A stretch of 64,000 bases of DNA, taken from positions 35,589 through 99,588 of the forward strand of contig JAQWMQ010000029.1 of NCBI GenBank assembly GCA_029246705.1, written 5' to 3'. Below, in pieces: positions 18,901-26,762 of the stretch (positions are counted from its first letter, which is position 1; each line of letters begins with the position of its first letter). The stretch is from Phycisphaerales bacterium. GTDB taxonomy: Bacteria > Planctomycetota > Phycisphaerae > Phycisphaerales > SM1A02. The notes beneath the pieces are model-generated. The model was not told the origin of the DNA, made no database searches, and was given only the letters and a program-made list of their open reading frames with translations. The position numbers were made by a program, and so were the translations under genes.

Positions 18901-21668
18901 CCGCCTGCGGGGCAGGGCGTCACACCGTTGGGACCACCCTCGATCATGTTGTCGCCGCCGTCGGTCCAGGTCAGGTCGGATTCGAACGGCGTCGCTGAAT
19001 TGCCGCAGATCGTCGTTCCACTGACGCTGATCGGAATGAGTTCGGTTCCACCGGTGATCACCGAAGGTGCGGCGATACGGTGAAAGTCACAGTTGGTCAG
19101 GAAGGGTGATTCGCTGCTGGAAAAGAAACTCAGGCAACTTGAGAATGAACTGGTGTACCCCTCGAAGGTGCATCCGATCACGTTGCCCCTGACCAGGAGA
19201 CTCGTCTGGGCAAAGCTGCAGCCGACAACATTGGCTGCCTTCTGCAGGTTCACGTGACCACTGTCGATGAACTCCGATGAAGACAGGGCAATGAACGTGT
19301 CAAAGAAGCCGGTGCCACCACAGTAGAGGTTGCCGGATCGCTCGAAGCGGCCTTGGGCGATGGACACTTCGTCGAGCGAAAAGAAGGTGACCGAATCAGC
19401 GGCGGACCTTCCAGTCTCCAAGAGGCTTCCATCCAGGTAGGCGATCGAGCAGTTGGAGTCACGCACCGTGCAGTTGAAGAAGCCGACGCTTCCAGTGAGA
19501 GACGCCTCGACGTAGAGGGAACTGCTGCTCGAGAAACCGGTGCCTCCGAGCGTGTCCAGGGCACGACTCTCGTTTCGATCGAAGGTGCACTCAGAGATGG
19601 ACAGATCCAGCCCGTCGATCTGCAGCTTGAGTGCCCCGCAATTCGCCGAATTCGAGGCAGAGGAGCCCCCGGGTGTCTGCTGCAGACTGGAATCAGCGAG
19701 ATTGTCACTGAAGGAACACTGATAGAAGTAGGAAGGCTGATCAAGCAGACCGGCGTAGACCGCACCACCGGAGGCGGAACCTGCGAATGCAGAGGGCAGT
19801 TGAACATGCCTGACCAGAGCCTGATTGCCACTGAAGGTGCATTCGGTCGCAAGGATCCCGTTGCCGACACCAGAACCGATCCTGATGGCCCCACCGAAGT
19901 GGAGGCCGGTCGTGGAGTTGCCGCCGTTGTCGATGAACGCACAGTCGGTCAGCTCGAGCACCGAACTATCGGCATGGATCGCCGAACCACCATCACCAAC
20001 CGCGATGTTGCCTTCGAAACGACAGTCGGTCGCTTCAAGATCGACGTCATCCAGATCCATGCCGTACCCGTTGGCAGTGAAGCTGCAGTCGATCGCGGTG
20101 ATGTTCGCGGTACTCACATCCAGTGCGATGCGATTACCGTCGAAGATGATTCCCTCGAGATGCAGGTTGGTGCTCGCGGCGATGATCGCGGTACCGGTGG
20201 CGAATGAAGTCCTCCAGACCGGGGGGTCACCCGGATCAAACGCCCTGATGTCGGCGTTGACGCCACCGATCACGACCTCCTCGGAGAAGGTGCCGGGTTC
20301 GAGCAGGATCACTCTTCCAGAACCGCCGTCGATCGCGGACTGGATCGTCGCGAAGTCCAGGGGGACCAGGACGTACTCGTCCAGCTCGCAGTAGTCGGGA
20401 ATGCCGTCCTCGTCGTAGTCGACTTCGGTTCCAAGGGCGATCTCGAGGACATCGGGAACACCGTCGAGGTCGCAGTCCATGCTGAAGGAGGCGATCCCCC
20501 CGATCAGCTGGATGGGGAAGCCACCAAGGTCGCGATTCGGCACGCCGACCAGGGCCTGGGTGCCGCAAAGCGCGACGGCGGTGCCCATCTGGTACCCCGC
20601 ATCATCACCACTCAACCGGAAGTTCCGGGCGTTGCTCCAGGTGCCGCCGGACGACCGGAAGACCATCGCGGCGCCGGTGTCTGAACCGTGGAACTGCCCC
20701 GGCGCACCGGCGATCACCACGCCATCCTCGACATCGATAGACAACGGGAAACGGGCCAGGCCATCGACGGCTTCCGCTTCGTGGGTGAGATACCAGGCTT
20801 CACCACCTTCGAGCGAGAACTGATCAAAGATCAGGATTCGACCGGGATTGAAACCGAACCGCGGCACGCCGACGGCGAGCACCCCCGCATCCATCGAGAG
20901 AACCCGACCGACTTCATCGCCGGGGACGAACTCACCCCCAGGCACCTCGAGGTTGACGTAGAAGTTGCCGCCATCCCCTCCGTTCAATGCGTAGAGATCG
21001 ACACGACCAACACCGTCCTGGGGGTCACTGACCGCGAGCCAGTCACCATCCACGGCGATCGACCATCCGAAGCTCTGGGGCAGGGCCGACTGAGGCAGGA
21101 TGGTGTCGACGAATTCAACGGCATCCTCGGTCAACCGGTAGATGAAGACCCGGTTCGCACCAGGGTCACCGACCGCGGCCAGGTCGCCGTCGATGGCGAG
21201 GCTCGAACCGAACTGCTCGGTCCCCGCAGGCGGTCGCTCCAGCAACTCGATCGAGGAAGTCCAGTCATCGGTCAGGGCGTCATATCGATAGAGCGTCACC
21301 TGCGGAAGCGACCCGAACTCAGTGCTCGTGGCCAGCAACGAGTTCTCGTCCAACGCAAGGACGGCAGCGATTTCGTGGCCTCCATCGGCAGGTCCCGAGA
21401 TGCTGTCGGTCTCCACCCAGGGGCTCAAGGCAGTCGCCCCGCTCTTCATGAAGACCAGGCTGCCTCCATCGAAGCCATCGGCGGGGTTCTTCAACCCCAT
21501 GGCGAGGTGCTCCCCACCGGCTGCGATGATCGACCCGAGCTGCCGGTTCACCGAGATGGACTCAGGGGTGATGATGGAGTTCTGGAACCAATCGTCCTGA
21601 CCTTGCACGCTCGTGGCGAGCAGCAGGGTTGCAAGAACCGCTGATCCGGTTGTGACAGGTTGCATCAT
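15954..21668 (-). CDS. Giant secreted beta-helix / FG-GAP protein with dockerin-like tail
   Basis: 1904 residues. A signal peptide (MMQPVTTGSAVLATLLLATS, then VQGQ) supports the start at 21668; GGAG lies upstream. Order by approximate residue: FG-GAP-like propeller repeats 25-390; a thrombospondin-3-like calcium segment (DCDLDGVPDVLE, YDEDGIPDYCE) 396-431; a parallel beta-helix 436-900 rich in repeated short strands with TFSGN/FTAN turns; a second beta-helix 923-1216 opening TITVPGDQPTIADALLAANN; another calcium-loop segment (DCNSNGVPD, DCNDNGIPDEC, DVDGNGIPDGC) 1231-1284; more propeller-like sequence to ~1710; a pre-peptidase C-terminal (PPC) domain 1718-1850 with VWYSWTASCSGEVTVSTCG and FDTWIAVYSG; and two dockerin-like repeats (DGADLSQLLGGWG, DGADLSQLLGDWG) at the end. 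Likely exported and calcium-stabilised; an adhesin or polysaccharide-binding role is inference. No catalytic motif identified. Confidence 0.9.
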   Translation of the reverse strand: MMQPVTTGSAVLATLLLATSVQGQDDWFQNSIITPESISVNRQLGSIIAAGGEHLAMGLKNPADGFDGGSLVFMKSGATALSPWVETDSISGPADGGHEIAAVLALDENSLLATSTEFGSLPQVTLYRYDALTDDWTSSIELLERPPAGTEQFGSSLAIDGDLAAVGDPGANRVFIYRLTEDAVEFVDTILPQSALPQSFGWSIAVDGDWLAVSDPQDGVGRVDLYALNGGDGGNFYVNLEVPGGEFVPGDEVGRVLSMDAGVLAVGVPRFGFNPGRILIFDQFSLEGGEAWYLTHEAEAVDGLARFPLSIDVEDGVVIAGAPGQFHGSDTGAAMVFRSSGGTWSNARNFRLSGDDAGYQMGTAVALCGTQALVGVPNRDLGGFPIQLIGGIASFSMDCDLDGVPDVLEIALGTEVDYDEDGIPDYCELDEYVLVPLDFATIQSAIDGGSGRVILLEPGTFSEEVVIGGVNADIRAFDPGDPPVWRTSFATGTAIIAASTNLHLEGIIFDGNRIALDVSTANITAIDCSFTANGYGMDLDDVDLEATDCRFEGNIAVGDGGSAIHADSSVLELTDCAFIDNGGNSTTGLHFGGAIRIGSGVGNGILATECTFSGNQALVRHVQLPSAFAGSASGGAVYAGLLDQPSYFYQCSFSDNLADSSLQQTPGGSSASNSANCGALKLQIDGLDLSISECTFDRNESRALDTLGGTGFSSSSSLYVEASLTGSVGFFNCTVRDSNCSIAYLDGSLLETGRSAADSVTFFSLDEVSIAQGRFERSGNLYCGGTGFFDTFIALSSSEFIDSGHVNLQKAANVVGCSFAQTSLLVRGNVIGCTFEGYTSSFSSCLSFFSSSESPFLTNCDFHRIAAPSVITGGTELIPISVSGTTICGNSATPFESDLTWTDGGDNMIEGGPNGVTPCPAGGTITVPGDQPTIADALLAANNEDTILLGSGLFMESIDVRGFGSLTIAGSGSGSTTIDPPSGESGVLVYGGTVLLRDLTISGAESGVYAHSGTIAINDVIFENNSALCGGGINLGSGYDGFEGDGAEAYLQNTILRNNSAIGNGGGICVEADAALIVESSSFETNTAGGNGGGLYIADGARTITLENTEIEFNIAVYSGGGVHAGTVDFMELVEIDVAGNSAGTFGGGVRVDAADLIDCDFTANTAGEVGGGVRSDGTSVLTDCTFQLNVAGVGGGMAATAVPSFVEGFTACGNVGGDWYGDLRAVEGAALFCSSDCNSNGVPDVDEIAGGLLADCNDNGIPDECEDLPDVDGNGIPDGCDSAGSQLVLTSILDVVSGLPSGAVDVLARPLFRSGARTHDLLVLDPSGDGAMVSVRPDILGGYSAGLTLPGPAFERCCESLFSAESLCINNGPSGGASLAFARGDVLISHPSGDTGLFDEDLQMYYACDAPAGSGLPAPITDYDLAPETNLAIAIEYLDEDEGGLARARPYSPSRRGQVLVAAPTATSGVKPSSSRRGSGQGGTGPYPGVDEENAYGLSIRSFSAGTFNDDENDDLVTLHPDENSFSIRNFTGIADFVDPLTGELVPSGATWSEPTFVSTTDSGLAMVVGSFVDFSGPVDDGLDDVAVVVGAPSGPALRIWASVGANTLVRVGDDYPLIGENFSLGKTRIDSDGTEAVLLAQRDSGGQAYLDHAVFNPASLAFQYGWIGLGSGQVRAISNAPLRYGVSDREVVAVLMNVGASTSVTLVELSVRPGYAPPVNDACQSAEPVARGSVPFTTLGATTNGPELPVDCESDENRQMFNDVWYSWTASCSGEVTVSTCGSADFDTWIAVYSGGCEGTVVGCNDENDDCTGNTSLMTFEAVSGETYLVRLGSWSNIGRGSGIFSLTCPGSPADINGDGQVDGADLSQLLGGWGQPGVTDINNDGITDGADLSQLLGDWGI

Positions 21669-21775
21669 CCAAGGAGCTCCAGAAGACTCGGGACCCGGAC
21701 CATCGACAGACACCCCAAATTAGGCGTGAAACCCGAATATGTGACACCTGGACCACTCAGAATCGGTCGAAAAGG

Positions 21776-24412
21776 TCAGTTGCCGACTTCTCGCTCCTTC
21801 AATCGCACCCGAAGGTCACGAATTGTCGAGCTCGGAGCGGATTCGGGGGGGAAATCGACTCGAAGCTGCTCGAGTCGGGCAAGTTCCTCCCTCGCCTGGT
21901 CGGTGCTGTCCAGTTCCAGCAGGAGTTCCGTCCTCAGAGCCCGTGCGGGCGCTTCGCCGGGAACGGAGCCCACGGGTCCCTCGGGAAGTGCTTCCAGCAT
22001 CGCTTCGACCACTTCCAGCCCTTCGCGGATTCGGCCGTCGTCAAGCAGCATTCTCGCGAGGGCCAGTTCGGTGTGACGGTGGTAGTCACCGTCGACTCCC
22101 TCGATCTCCAGTGAACGAGTGATGAGCTCGTGCGCGATCGTGTTCGCGCCTGCTCGCTGGAGCATGCGTGCGCGGTTGCGCAGGATGATGGCCTGCAGGA
22201 AGTTCGTGTTGATGATGCCACGAGGCGCGGGTACCGAACTCGACAGCCCGTCACCGATGGCGGTCGCATCCTCGAGCAGTCCCTGGATCTCGATGCGGCA
22301 CAGCTCGACCATGAACACGTCCTCGGTTCCGTGCAGATCCAGGTACAGCTGATGCGCCTGCTCGTAGTAGTCGAGTGCCTCCTGCAGGCGAAGATCCGCG
22401 CAGGCGGCGGCCCCAAGCGCAAGCAGGCTCGCCGCAACCGCGCTTCCATCGGTGTCGGAAAGGCGTTCACACATCTCGGAGGATTCGCGGATCAGTCGGG
22501 CACCGGCCTGAATGCGCCCCTGGTCAAGGGCCAGTCGACCCATGAAACCAAGGCACTCGGACAAGGGAAACGAGTCCCCCCCGGGCGCACGGAGCTGTCG
22601 TTCCTTCTCGTAGAACCAGCTCGCACCGTCGTAGTCCCCCGCGTTGTGCAGGGTGAATGCCCTGGATGCGTAGAACTCGGAGGTGTCATCATCGATCATC
22701 CCCTCGAGGGCGGAGACATCCGACTGGAGTCCCTGGTTGCGAAGGGATTGCGCGAGCAGGAAACGAAGTTCGTTCGCGGAAGCAGCCACTTCGTCGTCGA
22801 GATGATTCGCATCGATCACGGCAAGGCCGGAACGAGCGCACTCGGCGCTTTTCTCGTAGTCGTTCAGGGAGAGGAGGGCTCTTGCGTACATCTCGAACAG
22901 GCGGACCTGCACCCGAGGCGAAAGCGATGCATCGGTCTCGATGGCGTCGTAGGCATTCGAGAAGTAGTCGACGGCCAGCAGGTCGCGTCCACCTCCGTAG
23001 GAAGGATCGATCGCATCACCGATCGAACTGTCCACGAAGGCCAGGGTGCTCTCCGTCTCCTGCAGCCTGCGCTCCACGTCAAGACGAGCTGCATTGCTGT
23101 AGAGAGCTGCGACCAGGAGAACCAGGAAGACCACCAGCATCGACAGCACCGCGGCGCGATTGCGACGAGCGAACTTCGAGAACCGGTATGTCCTGCTCGG
23201 CGGACCGGCCTTCACCGGCTCGAAGGCGAGGTAACGCCGCAGGTCCTCGGCCAGGCCAAGAGGGGTCTCGTAGCGACGATCGCGATCGAGCTCGAGTGCT
23301 TTCAAGAGGATCCAGTCGAGGTCACCCCGGAGCCCTCGGATCAACCCACGTTCATCGAGCCCGCGCCTGCGAGCGACTTCAGCGGCCTCTTCGGAATGCT
23401 CGCGGACCATGCGACCGAAGGTGACGCTCGCCAGTATCGAGGGGCGCTCGCAAAGAATGGCCTTGAGACCGACGAGTCCCTCGTGCTCCCTGGCCTTCGC
23501 GATGGTGTCGGTATCCACCGGCGTGCGTCCCACCAGCAGTTCATAGAGCACTGCTCCGAGTGAGAAGACGTCGGCACGGACGTCGACATCCTGGCCGGTG
23601 AAGCCGGTCTGCTCCGGAGCCATGTAGTGCGGCGTGCCGATGAACTGACCCTCGACCGTGACGGACCCGGTTCCGATGTCGTCGGGATCCAGTGCTTTCG
23701 CGATGCCGAAATCGATGACCCGAGGCAGCAACTGGTTTCCATCGGGAACGACGAGGATGTTTCCCGGCTTGAGATCACGGTGGATGATGCCCTTGCCGTG
23801 AGCGTGCTGGATCGCCTCGCAGATCTCGATGAAGAGTTCCAGGCGCGGACGGATCCCAAGCAGTTTCTCATCGCAGAGTTCGTCCACGGGGCTGCCCGCG
23901 ACGTATTCCATGACGAAGAAGGGATCACCCGATTCGGTGCTTCCGGCATCGATCACCGATGCCAGCCCGGGATGGCTCATCATCGCCAAAGCCTGCCGCT
24001 CGGCCTCGAAACGAATCAGCACCTTCGCCCCACCAAGCTCCGATCGAACCACCTTGATCGCGACATCCCGGCGGATCGGTTTTTCCTGGTGGGCCAGATA
24101 CACGATCCCGAACCCACCCTCCCCCAGTCGACGCTTGATCTCGTAGGGGCCGATCGTCAGTGGATCCGGTTCGAAGCCTCCCGGCGGCGCCGAGCGAGAT
24201 TTGGGGGAACCGAGCGTCTCCGTGGCGGCATTTGCCGTGTCGATGGCGCTGGTTTCCAACCCACTGGCGGCGAGGACCTTCCGAACCGCCTCCAGGACCT
24301 CTGGAGGCTCATTTCGAGCTGCAAACCACGCCTCTCGTTGCTCGAGAGGGATCGCTCCGACGAGGTGTGCCAGGCTCCGAATGCGCTCATTCTGGTCTTC
24401 ATGCTCGGACAT
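21776..24412 (-). CDS. Ser/Thr protein kinase with transmembrane and TPR-like region
   Basis: 878 residues. An ~88-residue N-terminal helical segment precedes a complete Hanks-type kinase: GEGGFG (97-102), VAIK (Lys120), IIHRDLKPGN (Asp213), VIDFG (234-236), HYMAPEQ, and DVFSLGAVLYELL, so catalysis is expected. One membrane helix follows at ~420-440 (AVLSMLVVFLVLLVAALYSN). The remaining ~430 residues are helical repeat sequence with TPR character. This kinase-TM-TPR plan is common in planctomycetes; the TPR part would lie outside the membrane if the kinase is cytoplasmic. It starts 171 bp from the divergent ptsI gene and precedes the giant secreted protein (107 bp gap, same strand). The N-terminal segment is not a recognised sensor. 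Confidence 0.92.
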   Translation of the reverse strand: MSEHEDQNERIRSLAHLVGAIPLEQREAWFAARNEPPEVLEAVRKVLAASGLETSAIDTANAATETLGSPKSRSAPPGGFEPDPLTIGPYEIKRRLGEGGFGIVYLAHQEKPIRRDVAIKVVRSELGGAKVLIRFEAERQALAMMSHPGLASVIDAGSTESGDPFFVMEYVAGSPVDELCDEKLLGIRPRLELFIEICEAIQHAHGKGIIHRDLKPGNILVVPDGNQLLPRVIDFGIAKALDPDDIGTGSVTVEGQFIGTPHYMAPEQTGFTGQDVDVRADVFSLGAVLYELLVGRTPVDTDTIAKAREHEGLVGLKAILCERPSILASVTFGRMVREHSEEAAEVARRRGLDERGLIRGLRGDLDWILLKALELDRDRRYETPLGLAEDLRRYLAFEPVKAGPPSRTYRFSKFARRNRAAVLSMLVVFLVLLVAALYSNAARLDVERRLQETESTLAFVDSSIGDAIDPSYGGGRDLLAVDYFSNAYDAIETDASLSPRVQVRLFEMYARALLSLNDYEKSAECARSGLAVIDANHLDDEVAASANELRFLLAQSLRNQGLQSDVSALEGMIDDDTSEFYASRAFTLHNAGDYDGASWFYEKERQLRAPGGDSFPLSECLGFMGRLALDQGRIQAGARLIRESSEMCERLSDTDGSAVAASLLALGAAACADLRLQEALDYYEQAHQLYLDLHGTEDVFMVELCRIEIQGLLEDATAIGDGLSSSVPAPRGIINTNFLQAIILRNRARMLQRAGANTIAHELITRSLEIEGVDGDYHRHTELALARMLLDDGRIREGLEVVEAMLEALPEGPVGSVPGEAPARALRTELLLELDSTDQAREELARLEQLRVDFPPESAPSSTIRDLRVRLKEREVGN

Positions 24413-24583
24413 TCAGTCGATCCGAATCCTCATTCAAGGGGAAACCCCTCCTGCAAGCCTGTAAACGCCATTTTTCCCTCAGAATGAAGCACAAGCAGTG
24501 TACCCCCATCAGGTCAGATCCTGTAAACTGGCGGGGCTCCGGATCGGATGGCTCGTTCAACCCGATCGGACCCTCAACGACCA

Positions 24584-26344
24584 ATGGACTCACTCACAGG
24601 AATCGCGGTTTCATCAGGCGTGGTGATCGGCAGGGCTCAAGTCCTCGATGCCGTCGAACGTTACGTACCTGAACGAAGAATCGAAGCTGAGGCTGTCGAA
24701 GCGGAGGTCGAACGCCTGTGGACGGCCATTGGAGCAGCCCTTGATGATCTGACCGAACTGAGGAACAAGACCGAGGAGGAACTTGGTTCCGACCCAGCCA
24801 AGATCCTCGACTTCCACATCGGCGTACTCCAGGACCCGACCTTGGTCACGCCGATGCAGGAACGAATCACCAAGGGCCTCGTGAACGCCGAACGAGCGGT
24901 CGCGGAGCGCTTCGAACAACTGGCGAAGCAGTTTCGCGGCATGGGGAGCGAGGTCCTCAGGCAGAAGGCCAACGACATCATCGACCTTGACCGCCGGATC
25001 CTCGGCAAGCTGATGGGGCAGTCGGTCGATCACTTGCTCGAAGTGGATGAACCAGTGGTGCTGGTGGCCCATGAACTGACGCCCAGCCAGGCTGCATCGA
25101 TCGATCGCAAGAAGATCCTGGGCATCGCGACCGATGCCGGTGGCAAGACCAGTCACACCTCGATCGTCGCTCGTGCGCTGGAGATCCCAGCAGTGGTCGG
25201 ATGCCACGAGTTGACGAGCACGATCCAGAACGGCGATCAGATCATCGTCGACGGCGAGACCGGCAAGGTCCTGGTGCGACCTTCGTCGGATGACATCGCC
25301 CACTACCGCGAAAGACAGCAGAAACAGCTGATCAAGAGGGCTTCCTACAAGGAGCTGGTGGATCTCGAGCCGGTCACGCTGGATGGAACCCGCATCACCC
25401 TGATGGGCAACATCGAGTTCCCCGAGGAGGTCGAAACGGTCCTGGCGAACGGCGGATACGGGGTGGGGCTCTACCGAACGGAATTCCTGTGGCTGACTCG
25501 TGACGACTCACCCACCGAAGACGAACAGTTCGAAGACTATCGCCGCACCCTCCAGCTGCTGGATGGGCGACCCCTCACCATCCGGACCTTCGACCTCGGT
25601 GCGGACAAGTACACCCAGCAGCGGGCGGAAGAACCCGAACGGAACCCGTTCCTGGGGTGCAGGAGCATTCGATACTGCCTCCAGAACCTCCCGATGTTCA
25701 AGACGCAGTTGCGGGCGATCATGCGTGCCTCGGCCTTCGGGACCATGAAGATCATGTTCCCATTGGTGTCGACGGTCATGGAACTTCGCCAGACCAAGAT
25801 GCTGCTTCGAGACGTGTGCGAGGAACTCGACGAGGAGTCGATTCCCTACGACCGGGATCTCGAGGCAGGCATGATGGTCGAGGTCCCCAGTGCAGCCCTG
25901 ATGGCAAAGGTCTTCGCCAGCGAGGTCTCGTTCTTCTCGATCGGGACCAACGACCTCATCCAGTACACCCTGGCGGTGGACAGAGGCAATGAACGCGTGG
26001 CGAATCTCTACACGGGGGCGCATCCGGCTGTCCTCCAACTGATAAAAAGCGTCGTGCGGGCCGCGAGACGCAGAAGCGTGGATGTATCGATCTGTGGGGA
26101 ACTTGCGGCCGAACCGATCTACACCATGTTGCTGATCGGACTTGGAATACGTACACTCTCAATGGTCCCAGCCCAGATTCCAGTCATCAAGCAGGTCATC
26201 CGGGCGGTGGACGTAGAACATTGTGAACGTGTGGCGCGAAAGATCGGCACGTTCGACTCGGAACGACAGGTATTGAACTGCCTTCGTGACGAACTCAGGA
26301 AAGTGGACCCCGAGTCCTTCGTCGCCATCGGCGGTGACAGCTGA
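24584..26344 (+). CDS. ptsI: Phosphoenolpyruvate-protein phosphotransferase (PTS enzyme I)
   Basis: 586 residues from the ATG at 24584; an in-frame ATG 12 codons upstream adds no conserved sequence. Enzyme I autophosphorylates with PEP and passes phosphate to HPr. GGKTSHTSIVARALEIPAVV carries the active His191; the PEP-binding barrel has GLYRTEFLW, RTFDLGADK, NPFLGCRSIRYCL, MFPLVSTVMELRQ and FFSIGTNDLIQYTLAVDRGN; SICGELAAEP gives the conserved Cys. The N-terminal helical HPr-binding domain is present (GIAVSSGVVIGRAQ). No HPr or enzyme II gene is in the window, so in this organism it may serve a regulatory PTS. The gene precedes the RNase E/G gene by 418 bp and is divergent from the kinase. 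Confidence 0.96.
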   Translation: MDSLTGIAVSSGVVIGRAQVLDAVERYVPERRIEAEAVEAEVERLWTAIGAALDDLTELRNKTEEELGSDPAKILDFHIGVLQDPTLVTPMQERITKGLVNAERAVAERFEQLAKQFRGMGSEVLRQKANDIIDLDRRILGKLMGQSVDHLLEVDEPVVLVAHELTPSQAASIDRKKILGIATDAGGKTSHTSIVARALEIPAVVGCHELTSTIQNGDQIIVDGETGKVLVRPSSDDIAHYRERQQKQLIKRASYKELVDLEPVTLDGTRITLMGNIEFPEEVETVLANGGYGVGLYRTEFLWLTRDDSPTEDEQFEDYRRTLQLLDGRPLTIRTFDLGADKYTQQRAEEPERNPFLGCRSIRYCLQNLPMFKTQLRAIMRASAFGTMKIMFPLVSTVMELRQTKMLLRDVCEELDEESIPYDRDLEAGMMVEVPSAALMAKVFASEVSFFSIGTNDLIQYTLAVDRGNERVANLYTGAHPAVLQLIKSVVRAARRRSVDVSICGELAAEPIYTMLLIGLGIRTLSMVPAQIPVIKQVIRAVDVEHCERVARKIGTFDSERQVLNCLRDELRKVDPESFVAIGGDS

Positions 26345-26762
26345 TTCCAGCCTCGAGAACCCTCGAGATGGAAGGAAGCAACCCACCGATCAGGCCGGAT
26401 GACCCGGGATTAATGAAACGTGTTCCGGATCTCGTGGAGACCGGGACGAAAGGACCCGCCGGTCAAGACGTCAAAAGAGCACGCCCCGACAGACTGAATG
26501 CGAATCGAAACCAGTGACAGGACCGACCCTTCCCACCCCGGGACGGACATCGGAACTCACAGGACAGGTTCGAAAGACAGTTGAGGTCGACGTGAGCGCT
26601 CGAGACGTTTGAAAACGGCGCCATGATGAGCGGATTTTCGAGACTGATCGATCATGAGGATGAGGCCACGAACCGGTTCTCCGGTTGTGGCATGCATACC
26701 ATGATGACGACATCGAACCCGAACTCAACACGGCGCCGCGACCGACAACAAGGAGCGACATC
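26345..26762 (+). other. Gene-free 418-bp interval before the RNase E/G gene
   Basis: I find no protein-coding gene here. It begins with a small CTCGAG repeat pair after the ptsI stop and contains several GC-rich inverted stretches. It could contain a ptsI terminator, a promoter and a long 5' leader for the RNase gene; E. coli rne autoregulates through a long leader, so a similar control is possible but not shown. No conserved riboswitch was recognised. Confidence 0.4.
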
